In this document: in pieces, positions 9,542-19,326 of the stretch
Layout: each line of letters opens with the position of its first letter
How positions within the stretch are numbered: position 1 is the first letter of the stretch
From: Hypsibius dujardini
Taxonomy: Eukaryota > Tardigrada > Eutardigrada > Parachela > Hypsibiidae
DNA length: 22,655 nt
Assembly (NCBI GenBank): GCA_001579985.1
Contig: LRSR01007212.1
Span: forward strand, 1 to 22,655
Direction: 5' to 3'
The notes under the pieces: generated by a model
The model's input: only the letters and a program-made list of their open reading frames with translations
Told to the model about the DNA's origin: nothing
Database searches by the model: none
Program-made: the position numbers and the translations under genes

Positions 9542-10016
9542 TTGTTTCGGGTTCGTACAGGTCGGAACTAGGATCCCTAACGGTAAGGCCAGGGGGTGGG
9601 AAAATGGGCAAGACTGAACTCAAAATTCGGCTTCTTGTCTCTCATAATTTTGAAACTTGTGGGAATTCAGGGTCTAACTTCCAATGGGTCCGCTGGGATT
9701 TCAAAACATTTTCAAAAACATCTGTTTTTCATTCAGTTTTGAGGTTTGTTGAAGCCAATATAAGCTTCCTATTGATGAATACAAATGGACGGTTCAAAAA
9801 ATTCAAGAACGGTTTAAGTTTGATGAAAACTGATGTTTTTATTCACGTCTTGAAATCCTAGGGGTCCCTGGAAATCAGACCCCACACCAACACAAATTTC
9901 AAAAACAAGAAGCCAAATTTTGGATTCAATCTTGAAAAACAAAACATTTTGCTTCTTTGACCAACCTCCGGCTTCAGGATGAGGGTCCTGGTTCTGACCT
10001 GCAAGGACCCTAAACG
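9542..10016. mobile_element. Inverted-repeat element, copy 2 (~475 bp)
   Basis: The left arm starts near GTTTCGGGTTCGTACAGG and contains AAGGCCAGGGGGTGGGA. The right arm ends CTGCAAGGACCCTAAACG, the diverged inverse. Arms and centre align with the element at 7379-7867, including GAGGTTTGTTG followed by CAATATAAG, GGTTCAAA and ATTCAAGAACGG. Open frames across it (such as 9517-9861) are incidental. Confidence 0.8.
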
Positions 10017-10659
10017 AACGTCAGACCCCAATATGATCAACCAACGCCCACTTACCACGGAAAGGCCATCTCACAAGGTATTATGAACGTCATCGTCATA
10101 AGATGTCGAGGCCTCTGGCGATCGTGAACCTTTATTCGTTATCATTTCGGGGGCAAAGTGAAATTTAAGAGTTCAATGCCAACGTTGTTAGTTGCAATAG
10201 CTAGAGTGCAATCTGGTTATTAAAATGCTATGGCCTTTGGGTGCTCCTGTGGGCACGTAGAAGTACGCATTGGTTGCAGAGACCATAACCAGAGGTGTGG
10301 CAAAAGCAAGGGCTTGAACAATACCGTCAATTATAGTTATCGGATTCGTGAATGATAAGAAAAATTCTGGGGTATGATGGGCAAGCGCCCTGACACGCTC
10401 TCCCTCTCCCACCCAAGAGCTGAAATTGCTGCTTAGGCTACAAGTCCCCCTCCCCTTCCCCCATCTTTTCCCCTCTCATTTTCTTTTTTTCGATGCTAAT
10501 CGTTGTTCCCAAACTTGATAAATGGAAGATGTAAAGGCGTAAAGCGAAAAGATTGGAAATTGAAGAACAGATGGGTTTTCTAAAATTATCAAGTTTGTAA
10601 TAACCACTCAAAAGGACATTGGTCAGCACTCGTAAAACCAAATATAGCCACAAATAGGG
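10017..10659. other. Stretch upstream of the foldback element
   Basis: A minus-strand frame (10188-10412, hydrophobic) and a short Cys-rich plus frame (ATG at about 10229, 42 codons) overlap antisense. Neither has supporting evidence. A C/T-rich run sits at about 10440-10485. Confidence 0.35.
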
Positions 10660-10684
10660 GAAGGGAATGGGTGTTTCGAAAACT

Positions 10685-10765
10685 TGGCATTGCCAATGGC
10701 AGTGGCAATGGCAGTGGCAATGGCAATGGCAATGGCAGTATAAATGGCAATGGTAACGGCAATAA
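10685..10765 (+). repeat. Left terminal hexanucleotide array, (GGCAAT/GGCAGT)n
   Basis: About 13 imperfect units (TGGCAA or TGGCAG), with an irregular ATAAATGGC step near 10740. It is part of the left inverted end of the foldback-like element. Confidence 0.92.
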
Positions 10766-11940
10766 TATTTCCGCAGTACATTCCGATCGGAATTACCCAA
10801 TATTGGACGCTGGTTACTCGTAAATGATTGTGATAAATTTTTTGAATAAGCTTGAAAAGGGAATACAGTATGTGTCGAAAAATCAGGATGGTCACCCCCC
10901 TCCAGTGTCTTAAGGGGATCGAATGATATTTAGTGGTCAGCGATCCGAGTTGTAAATAAAAACTAACCAGCCACCAACCGTTCATTAACGCTAGTATACC
11001 AGCTACTATGACTAGTATTGGCGGCCCTTGGCTGCATTGTAATTTGCCCGATGTTTATGAAGACGCATAGGCAGACAGCGTTAGCTACATGGGCAATTTA
11101 TGGATGATTCATACTTTATTGTAGCGAAATCTAAAAATAGACATTCAGTATGTAGCAAATCAACAGGCAATCAACTCCCTGACCTGCATTGAATGAGAGA
11201 CGCTATCACCGCATGGTGAAATTGTGAACGAAACATACAGTACAGTGTCACGTATTTGTTTGCTTGGCTCTTGATCGTGCAAATTTGGGTCTTCAATCTT
11301 TAGGATATTTTCGGATAGTGTTTCCGCTTTGAACTCCTCAATAAAGCATCATAGAGTTGTCGCCCCTATCGGACAATGGAATCGGGGAAGCATTACATCG
11401 TACTGAACCAGTGTTCACTACGTGCAAAGTATCGAATAATTTTCATTTAGGAAATTACAGCTGTGCTGAGGTTACTTGAGGGTCGTCGTTTGGGTTCTGG
11501 TGGGCCGTGTGGGACAATCACACATTTGACTTTGTTGTTGATTGATTTATTGGCTACGAAAAAATATCTATGCTTTCCTTTCGAGGCGTGTACGTCCTAG
11601 GCAATAGAATGCTCTTAACAAATGAATTCAATCCTATTGACAACGACATTGTGAAGAAACTGCAATATAATGCAGAGGATATCGCTCGAAAATAAAAACG
11701 ACAACAAATTGTTTAAGATGTGCAATAATGTGACCTAAATCAATCAAAGCTTGATTGACGCGTATTACCCCTACCCGATAACCCAAACAACGACCCTCAA
11801 AGTAACCTGAGCACAACTGTACTGTAGTCGACTTCGGAGTACAGTTTTTTCCAAGACATGAGTCAAGTATTATTGCCATGATTTGTAACTGACCAGTGTC
11901 CAGTAGTAGTCAATTTCGAAGTAGACTGCAATACTGAAAT

Positions 11941-12028
11941 GTCACTGCCATTGCCATTGCCATTGCCATTCATACTGCCATTGCCACTGCCATTGCCACT
12001 GCCATTGCCATTGCCATTGGCAATGCCA
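11941..12028 (-). repeat. Right terminal hexanucleotide array, inverse of the left one
   Basis: The plus strand reads GCCATT/GCCACT units, the reverse complement of the left array, with the same irregular step (CCATTCATACTGCC) at a corresponding place. Confidence 0.92.
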
Positions 12029-12202
12029 CGTTTTCGAAACACCCGAAGGGAATGGCCTCTGGAAAAAAGACAATATGCTATAATTTGATAACTAAAAGTA
12101 AGTGCCATAAACGATTACCTAGCTCGCCAAAACAGCTCAACGTTCTAGCTGCACAAGCACAAGTTGATTGATTGATTACTGCTCAAAGACCACCCAGAAA
12201 GT

Positions 12203-12865
12203 TCAAGTAAAGGTTTTTCCTTCCGTAGCCTGTACATTCTTCATCAAGTCCGACACATCCTCCAGCGGGAAGAAGGATGGCAACGAGTGGAACTGCCGAT
12301 ACCACTTTGCATGCGTCCTGCGCGGAATTTTTCCGCCAAACTCCGCCTTCATCACCTTCTTAAACTGTGTCAGGGCCGTCGCGTAGGGCATGATTTCGTG
12401 ATTAAAGTCCTCCTCCCTCAGCAGCACTCTCCGTAGGAACCCCTCAGAGAATATCTCTGTCCCAATACGCTTACGAACCTTCCGAAATTCCGCCCATAAG
12501 TCGCGTCTAATGCTGAGAAAATAGTTGTCGGCAAACGACCGCATCCGCCATTTCTGGACGAGGCGTTGTTCGAGCAGCTCGACGGGCTGAAATTTGCCCA
12601 CTTCAAGCTGACGGGCTTCCACTCGCATTTGTCGCGTTAAGCCTTGCATGAGGTGGGCGTGCGGTTTGTCGAGAAAACCCTCCAGGAGGAGGGTCATTTG
12701 ATCGGACGTATGGTCCAGCAGCTCGCGACGGCTTGGACGTTCCTCTTGCGGTTTGCTTTTAGGTGACTCGGGCGTGATCGGTGAATATACTGAGGTCGGT
12801 GGTTGCGTGGAAGCAGTTGCAGGACGTGGGGGAGCTAGCAGGGTTGGACTGACGGCTTTTTTCAT
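12203..12865 (-). CDS. Gene D: 220-aa exon or gene, product unknown
   Basis: An open frame ends at TGA 12203-12205. The first ATG (12865) gives 220 aa; the frame is open a little further upstream, without another ATG. Residues 1-40 are Pro/Ser/Thr-rich. The rest is predicted helical and strongly charged, with basic segments (EFRKVRKRIG, GFLRRVLLREEDF, GGKIPRRTHAKWYRQF). I see no signal peptide or membrane segment. Coding use is supported by the long frame and the GC contrast with its flanks. An acceptor-like TGCTGCCCAG lies 9 nt before the ATG, so a 5' exon or trans-spliced leader could precede it. I do not recognise the family. Confidence 0.62.
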   Translation of the reverse strand: MKKAVSPTLLAPPRPATASTQPPTSVYSPITPESPKSKPQEERPSRRELLDHTSDQMTLLLEGFLDKPHAHLMQGLTRQMRVEARQLEVGKFQPVELLEQRLVQKWRMRSFADNYFLSIRRDLWAEFRKVRKRIGTEIFSEGFLRRVLLREEDFNHEIMPYATALTQFKKVMKAEFGGKIPRRTHAKWYRQFHSLPSFFPLEDVSDLMKNVQATEGKTFT

Positions 12866-12988
12866 AGTTCTGCCTGGGCAGCAAATAGCTAAAACCAACA
12901 AAAAACAACGCCGTCATATTTTGTTAGTCTAAAATACGTTTGGATGTCGTAACTTGCTAACGAGATATTTTACCACTCTCCCCGGTGA

Positions 12989-13153
12989 AATCTTCCCCTT
13001 CTGAGTATCATTATCAATTTGTCTGGTTTATCTAGCAATATAGCCATCGAGAAAATCGGTAATAAAGGAGACCTTCCATTTTTAAATATTAAAAAACGGG
13101 TTGAAAGTGTCATAGAGGGTGCTACGAAGTTACTGGGGAGGCCGTACAATTGA
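12989..13153 (+). CDS. Orphan plus-strand frame, possible terminal exon
   Basis: 54 codons without an ATG. The protein looks ordinary (NIAIEKIGNKGDLPFLNIKK, then RVESVIEGATKLLGRPYN). A pyrimidine-rich acceptor GTCTGGTTTATCTAG ends at 13035 and would join in phase 2. AATAAA at 13186-13191 is 32 nt after the stop. I found no upstream exon on this strand. It could be a last exon, or the 3' end of a truncated retroelement. An antisense frame at 12970-13206 is also open, so the strand is not certain. Confidence 0.28.
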   Translation, partial: NLPLLSIIINLSGLSSNIAIEKIGNKGDLPFLNIKKRVESVIEGATKLLGRPYN

Positions 13154-13191
13154 TCGCTGGATTGACTGGCGTCAGTAATGTGCTGAATAAA

Positions 13192-14880
13192 ACACCGATC
13201 TAACATTAAGCGAAATGAAACCTTGTCGACCTCGCAGCGCCATCTATAACGGGTTGGACCAGTTTCTAAATATTTAAAATAGAAGGCCTTATTTATTGCT
13301 GATTTTTTTTATTTATGTAACCAAATACAGCGGGCAAATTCATGATAACATTTAGGCGGGGATTTTGATGCAATTTCCTTGCAGGAGAAAGGATCCACCG
13401 TGGAACGCGAATTCTTGCAAGTTTGTCTCTTTTAGTGCATGTGTATTTTTATGTTGTAGTTATTTCTAGGCGAAAAAATCATATTCAAGATGAAAGATTT
13501 TTTTCAAAAATAAAATAACCTTTGGAATGGAACAAAAAGGTCTCTGCCAATATAACATGCAGACTTTTTGACTGTTGTTGGATATCTTAGCCAAGTGACA
13601 TTCTAAACACAAGCGGATGTTATTTCATCATTAAACAATGAGCAATAAAACACGCAAGTGAACAAGCTTTTGAAAACCATAACCGTTTTAAACCACTTTC
13701 TGATATTCTGCAAATTATCGTAATGAATGAAATCTCTCGTATTGTTATTGCGAAATTCGTTATAGTTTAGAATAACAGAAAATATTTTCTGTCCGAGTAT
13801 TTTTAATTTGAAGGCATTTACCGATTTCCTATCACTAGTAAATTATTTGGTTGTACAGAAGTATTCATTGTGTTTTTACTAAATGAACGAAGCTAAAATA
13901 GGGAAACTTTCTTGTGTAATAAAAACAAAAACAAGGGATGATTTTCAGTTCTGCTACATGACGCGCTTGAGTTTCACAGACTTAAATTTCCAGATAGGAA
14001 TTTTATTGAATTTATTAAAGTACCGGGTTCGGGGATGCTTTTGAGACAAATTTTGCCACACCCACCCGCGCAGAGGGCAAATATTAAAAAAAATGTGAGC
14101 TCCGGTTTTCTTTTTATATCTATTAGCTACAAAATGTGTGCTCATAAGTAGGTCCTTAACTCGTCGCGGCCTCGTTGTGTAATATTTTGTGGACTCTGGT
14201 GGAAATTGTCAGTGGCCCAGCGCAGTACGGAATATAATTATTTATTCGCGTGAAACTTGAACAAGCCGCTCTTGCACGCCATGCTTCTTCTTATAAACAA
14301 ATGTGAAAGAGCTACTGTTAAGGCCGTTTATATGGCTACCTCGAGTCACAAACTTAACTCGACCACACTGTTGGTTTTTTATGAAGGCTCCAATCTAATG
14401 ACTCCTCAAATTTGCATAAATCGTCATATCTCGATTCCCATTTTTCCGATTCTTTTCGCATGTTTTACTTTCAACCTAATTTGATTTGCTTGACAACCCA
14501 ACACTTTAGGAGCAGATTGATACCAAACTGGTTGCGGGCATGCAGCACACGGGGAAACTATGCATCGCGAAGCGAAGAGCACTTTTCAAAAAGCAATTTA
14601 ATGACAAGATCTTCCCGAATTTGTGTCAGGTTATTGGGCACTGTATCTCTCATAAGGCACCTCTTTCACGAAATGTTTTTTCGCTGCTTTATTGTGGCGG
14701 GCTATCCAAAACAAGTTTTGATTTTCCGGAAAGAATTTATTTTTTTGGTAGCAAATTATTTTTTGGGTAGCAAATGAGGATGTGACCTGGGTCATTATTG
14801 TGATTGGGTCTGCCATTAGTTTTTTTCTGGAATTTTTTGAGGTGTAAATTAAATATCCTTTTTTGGCCTGTAGTAAATGC
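13192..14880. other. 1.7-kb AT-rich intergenic stretch
   Basis: I see no gene, RNA or clear repeat. Several frames (13954-14145 minus, 14257-14484 and 14412-14777 plus) are AT-biased and lack support. Confidence 0.5.
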
Positions 14881-15345
14881 TTACATGGACAGGCGTTGTA
14901 ACAAGCAACATTTGAGATAGTGGGATGAGTAGTGACCGAGAAACGACGGTTCTAAGTTTGTCTCAAAAGCATTCCCGAACTCAGTAAGCTTGTGTTGCTG
15001 CCAAACGATACCTTTAGTTTGGTTCGACATACTAGCCAATGATGTTGTGGATCCTCCAAAGGACATGCTTGTGCGACTGCATGAACGAATATCCGGCGGA
15101 TGGAGGTGAAGCGCGCTCTTGAGGCGCTTCACCTGGAACAGCAGCGCCTTGGTTTTAGAGTCCATCGTGCTGGATACCGACGGAATGAGGCCGTTAGTTT
15201 CGAGAAGCAGGCGTTTCTTGATCTCGGCCCTGCGTTTGGCATCGTTTGCACACATTTCTTGAAAGCTCAACGACAAAGTCGATTTGCTAACGGACGACTG
15301 GACTTCGCGATGAGCGGCTGTAAGAACGGCCATGACTTCCTTCAT
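14881..15345 (-). CDS. Gene E: coding exon or small gene, product unknown
   Basis: From ATG 15345 it encodes 154 aa to the TAA at 14881-14883. The same frame is open upstream to about 15427 with protein-like text (YEWNRFVDPARQTEPTRG), so an upstream exon may join. The middle is basic and helical (NDAKRRAEIKKRLLLETNG, LLFQVKRLKSALHL). Residues 95-115 are Ser/Thr-rich. A good acceptor, TTTATTTCACAG, lies further upstream (about 15455), but an in-frame stop follows it. The C-terminal codons overlap a possible donor (CCAT|GTAAGC), so the stop may instead lie in an intron. An antisense frame (15100-15498) is open too; the minus strand is preferred on length and composition. I recognise no family. 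Confidence 0.5.
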   Translation of the reverse strand: MKEVMAVLTAAHREVQSSVSKSTLSLSFQEMCANDAKRRAEIKKRLLLETNGLIPSVSSTMDSKTKALLFQVKRLKSALHLHPPDIRSCSRTSMSFGGSTTSLASMSNQTKGIVWQQHKLTEFGNAFETNLEPSFLGHYSSHYLKCCLLQRLSM

Positions 15346-15429
15346 CAAGCCTCTTGTCGGCTCTGTTTGGCGAGCAGGATCTACGAAGCGATTCCATTCG
15401 TAAGTGACACATTCATTCAGACGCTATTA

Positions 15430-16185
15430 ATTCTCATTGCGATCCTCTGTGAAATAAATTGTTGTTTGCATAATGAATCGATAAAATACACGCGTTAAAA
15501 AATCTAATAAAAAAATAATTCAATGCAGAAAAGTTAATATGAAATAAACATTTCCGAAAAGCGGAAAAATAGGTGTTGTGTAAAACAATTGTTGAATATC
15601 AATAAAGTTAAAACCATTTCTTAGTATACAGAAGAGATAGGGGAACGATAGCTTGCGAATCACTGTTCCTACTCCCGAACCAACCGACATAATTGAATAA
15701 CAAGGAGTTCACCTGCCCTTTTTTCCTTTTTACAACTGGCCCACACACACACTGACTAAGCCTGCCACTTTTCTACATTTTTTTCAGTTGAAAGATTTGA
15801 CTATCGCCCACATTACGTCTATTTGGCCATACACAAATAAAGTATAAAAGGTATGCACAAAAAATGGAAGATCTCAACTCTCATGCAAAATAATCAACTG
15901 CAATTTAAAAAATAGAAATGCGGTATGGTGGCAAATATACATGTTTCGCAATTGGATAAAACTCAGGAATGCCCTAAAAAGTAATCCGGTGCTGCATTCA
16001 AAAAATGCCGAATAAGTGCGACGGCTGCAAATTGTGAAAACCTTCAAACTTAAATTAAACGATGACTCTTAAAAAAATTAATTAATTATTCAAAAGATTG
16101 TTTCCGGTCATCTGATCGTGTGGACATTTCCTTTCAAACTGAAAATCTGAATTATTGTGCACTGGGCAAGGAATGACATCACATA
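15430..16185. other. AT-rich stretch between genes E and Y
   Basis: Mostly low-complexity AT. A plus-strand acceptor-like TTTTTTTCAG (ending 15787) is followed by a short frame whose stop overlaps AATAAA (15836-15841). This is too little to call an exon. Confidence 0.45.
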
Positions 16186-19031
16186 CTATACCGGCACTCT
16201 AATTAGGCTTTCAAAAAACGCGGCAAAAAAACGGCGAGTCAATTCGTTAACGAGCTCACTGGGACAATAAGTAACTTTTAACTGACCCAGGGCCGCCTGC
16301 AACCGGTCCTCTTCTTCTTTTGCAGTTCCTTCCAGGCATTTCTTAGTTCGGATTTGCGGAACCTCGAGAAGAACAACGGGATTCAGATCAATGGGAACCC
16401 TGTTGTGAGCGGCTCTGAAGCGACACCGAAGAAACCGATCGAGCTCGGTGTGATCATCGCGTTCTTCCAGCACCATGACACTTCGCTTCTTGTTGATCTT
16501 TCTCATTCCTCTGCTCTTGTGTGAATCGTAGTTGGCATTCCCAGTGAAAAAATCCTCCCTGCTAGACAAGCTTCTATCTGTTTGACTTCCTGCTGGACCA
16601 TGATCTTTTAGGTGTTTTTTTCTTGATTTTCCTAGATTACATACAGAATAGTCGTAAATACTGTGCAAGATATATTAATTGGAAGTATCAATACGGAATG
16701 ATATAGTCTGATTCTTATCTTTGTACTGTATGCGTATAAGCAGTTTAGCTGTCTGTCTGTCTGCTTGTCTGTTTGTCAGTCTGTCTGTCTGCTTTTTCGT
16801 CGGTACCTCGTTTGATCGCGGTCGTTGCAGTGATCATGGGCAAAGCGTCGCTCACCAACGGTTTTGCGCCAATCTCCACGACTGATAACCGTTTATGCAT
16901 CTCCTCGTGCGAGTGGATATCCGGGGGTCGCCCATAGTTTTCTAAGTCTTCCAGTGTTGCGTTGGTCTGTAAGCCGTTAAGCTGTACTTGGCTCGGGCCA
17001 GGTCCAGTTCCTGCAAGCTGGTTTGTCCTGACCACTGTGGCAGTAGTAGGTGACGGTGGCTCGTCGTTAGGTAATACTCTGTTCAACGTGGTGTGACTGA
17101 CGGTACGACGCTGTCCGTACATTCTCACAGTATTCTTCACCTCCTGAAAATAGTAAAATATGACATTCATATGACAATCAGCCGCTGGTTTTGTTTCTGT
17201 CCCAACGTTACCGTGGTTTACCAGCCAACGGCTGTCGTTATACAGGCGAGCTAGTTTTTGCTGGATTCGCCATGCAAGAATCAGCTCCTCGGGGAAAACT
17301 GTGTGCCACAGACAGGCATCTCCAACTTCGTCACAGACATCGGTGCCAAGCTGCAGCGGTGGCGGAATAGGCTGCTTGTTCTCCGATTCTACAAATTTTC
17401 TCGCAGGCGTAGATCCCGATCGAGTTAACAGGTTAGCTTTTTTGTCGACCATTCCGCTCGGCGGGATCTTCACGGCACCGGATTCTTTCGGCGAAGCGGA
17501 CCCCATTGGTTGAAGCAGAGAGCCTGCGTTATTAGTGAAATTCTAATATTCATACAGGGAAATAGTGGACTGACACACTGACAGGCAGGCCGACTGGCCA
17601 ATAGATAGACAAATAGACAGATAGACAAAGAGACAGACAAGCAGGCAGACAGACAGAAAAACGGGAGACAGTAAGGCAGATGGACAGAAAAACCAGTACA
17701 CGGCTTCTCACTTTCATCAACGGCAATGCAGTATCTCTTGCGAATCCGCTTTTCCTTCACGAGATTATCCATTCCCCTGCAGAGGTCACGGTACTGAATC
17801 TGTTTACGTGATGTGTCGTCCAGCTCCACGAAGAGGTCTGCGATTGCAACATCCGACACTTGAGTGAAGTCCAGATCTAACTGAAGCAAAGAATGCCTGC
17901 CCATTGTTATTTTACAAAAATCCTCGCAGCAACCTCACAGTGACATACAAACAGACCAGACCCTCAGTACTACAGTACAATTTGCTCACCGCGTAACACA
18001 TCTGCCGAATTTTAATAGGATCCAACCTCCAGGTCTTGTCCTTATCCGCAAACTTGAAGAGGTCCATCAACCGCCAGCGCTTATTATAGACGGCCTCCGC
18101 CATAAGCTGCACCAAGACGGGCGCCACCAAGTGCGGCCCTTCTCCGACTGTTGGATCAGGCGCTTCGATGGTCAATGGCTCGGGCATTTCCAGTTTAAAG
18201 TTGTACGTCTTTCGAGCGTGCTGCTGCAACTGCTCAATCTCAGTTTTGGTGTAATATTCAAACATTTCCAGTTTTGCTTCCACCGGTCGCACTGTCCAGT
18301 CAATGTTTTTGTTCGCTATTATACTGACGTAACCTTTCTTTTTCAACTTATTTTTCTTCCGCTTCTTGTGAGCTGCGGTCCCATCATCCTCATCGCTGCC
18401 GGCGTCTTCTCCGTCCTCCGAAATTTCAGAATCCTCCTCGCTATCTATTTCCTCTTGACTTTGTTTTTGATCAGTCTCCTTTTTTCTGGTTTTCTTGCTC
18501 TTCTTCCCGGAGACTTTTCTAGTTTTCCCACTACCCGACTCGCTGTTATCGCTCGAAGGCTTTCCTGTAAAATAACATTTGCAAGAAACGGCGCTAAATC
18601 CTGCAACATGAATTAAGCAATTAATTTCTGATTACTTGGAACAATTTAGTAGATTTCTCACTACATTTAGCAGAAAAACATTTAAATATTTTAATATTTT
18701 AATAATAAAATGGTTAAATGATTAAATAGCTAAAGATATTTAAGTACTTAAATAGTTAAATAATAAAGTGATTAGTTAACTAACTTAAATAGTAAATAGT
18801 TGAATGATCAAACAGTGAAAGTTATTTGAATAGTTAACTAGCTAAACGGTAGCGCAATACAGGAAACACCTCTGCAAAACAAGTCTTCCGATCCCGGACA
18901 AACGATGCCCCCAAAACGCAGGGGAAAACCAAAGATTTTGATTGTAATCTTTACTGCAAACGGTAATCTAAACTGTCGCACCAAGAAAAACCTTCAGCAA
19001 CTTCTAGAGTATCCTTCACGTTAACAGCCAT
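16186..19031 (-). CDS. Gene Y: 622-aa protein with degenerate EF-hand-like pair
   Basis: Six exons in transcript order: 19031-18992, 18564-17990, 17880-17712, 17523-17222, 17143-16807, 16631-16186 (stop TAG). Every junction is GT-AG with matching phases (1,0,1,0,1). Residues 15-90 are low complexity: a basic Lys/Arg/Ser part, an acidic Ser/Glu/Asp part and a nuclear-signal-like KKRKKNKLKKK. Two EF-hand-like loops follow: DKDKTWRLDPIK (187-198), preceded by helix RWRLMDLFKFA, and a weaker one from 226 (DDTSRKQIQYRDL). Both lack the usual Glu at loop position 12, so calcium binding may be lost. The exon-intron boundary falls between the loops. A weak resemblance to EFCAB12-type EF-hand proteins is possible but not established. 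The C-terminal exon is basic and helical. Two introns hold CAGA/CTGT arrays. The first donor (GTTTTT) is weak. Confidence 0.75.
16742..16796 (-). repeat. CAGA/CTGT array in gene Y intron 5
   Basis: Lies in the 175-nt intron 16632-16806. The plus strand reads CTGTCTGTCTGT with TTTGTCAG and GCTTGT variants; the transcript strand therefore carries CAGA units directly after the donor. Confidence 0.9.
17144..17221 (-). other. Candidate 78-nt stopless intron of gene Y
   Basis: Donor CTG|GTAAAC and acceptor TATTTTCAG|GAG. Its length is 3 x 26 and it has no in-frame stop, so retention would add 26 residues without a frameshift. The AT-rich 3' end and good acceptor favour an intron. Confidence 0.55.
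17570..17695 (-). repeat. GACA-type array in gene Y intron 3
   Basis: In the 188-nt intron 17524-17711. The plus strand reads CAGGCAGG, ATAGACAAAT and CAGACAGACAG units, so the transcript strand carries CTGT: the opposite orientation from intron 5. Confidence 0.87.
18680..18848. repeat. Degenerate AT-rich repeat (TTAAATAGT-like) in gene Y intron 1
   Basis: About 170 bp of imperfect 8-11-bp units such as AAATAGTTAAAT and AGTTAACTAAC inside the 427-nt intron 18565-18991. It seems to be an old minisatellite. Confidence 0.6.
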
Positions 19032-19061
19032 GGTAATTCACACAACCTGAAAGTAACAAAC
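19032..19061 (-). promoter_or_regulatory. Acceptor-like site 15 nt before gene Y ATG
   Basis: On the transcript strand GTTTGTTACTTTCAG (ending at 19047) precedes 15 nt and then the ATG at 19031. It may be the acceptor of a 5' UTR intron or of a trans-spliced leader. Gene X's poly(A) signal lies about 240 bp upstream. Confidence 0.45.
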
Positions 19062-19287
19062 ATTTTCTTTAAGGAAGCTACAAGTTTTCAGGCGATTATT
19101 AATAGCATATTTCATAAATCCTGACTCAATGTAAATTTCAAAGTTTAAGCAATATGTAATGCCAATTTCTTTAATTTGATATAACTTCAATTTTATGATG
19201 CATGCAAACCAGAAAAATTGTTTAAACAATTTTCTATCTGTTACCGGTAAGTATTTTTTCTTATCAGTTTCAAACAAGCGGCAGATA

Positions 19288-19293
19288 TTTATT
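19288..19293 (-). terminator. Poly(A) signal AATAAA of gene X
   Basis: The hexamer on the minus strand begins 33 nt after gene X's stop, which supports the end of that gene. Confidence 0.6.
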
Positions 19294-19326
19294 TTGCATT
19301 TGGCAAAATGTCAACCCTTTGTCATC

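Larger units (their letters stand above)
10660..12053. mobile_element. Foldback-like transposable element (10669-12044) with 9-bp target duplication
   Basis: Both ends read GGGTGTTTCGAAAAC, then TGGCATTGCCAATGGCA, in inverted orientation (10669 rightward, 12044 leftward). The element is flanked by a perfect 9-bp direct repeat GAAGGGAAT (10660-10668 and 12045-12053). Each terminal repeat carries a GGCAAT/GGCAGT hexanucleotide array, including the same irregular GGCAGTATRAATGGCAATGG step. The inverted similarity continues inward for about 150 bp, and a second inverted pair lies at 11458-11500 and 11777-11819. No transposase frame is evident, so it is probably non-autonomous. Drosophila FB elements are known for long inverted ends made of tandem repeats and 9-bp target duplications; Mutator-like elements also make about 9-bp duplications. 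Confidence 0.8.

Noticed and set aside
10188-10412. Hydrophobic minus frame and antisense Cys-rich micro-ORF
   Set aside because: Mutually overlapping, no supporting signal on either strand.
10623-10985. Frames containing His/Cys or Ala/Ile repeats
   Set aside because: They are translations of the hexanucleotide array in the foldback element.
15100-15498. 132-codon plus frame opposite gene E
   Set aside because: The minus frame is at least as long and has more protein-like charge patterning; this is its likely shadow.
15788-15840. Tiny plus-strand terminal exon ending in an AATAAA-overlapping stop
   Set aside because: Sixteen codons with one good acceptor and no upstream exon are too little evidence.
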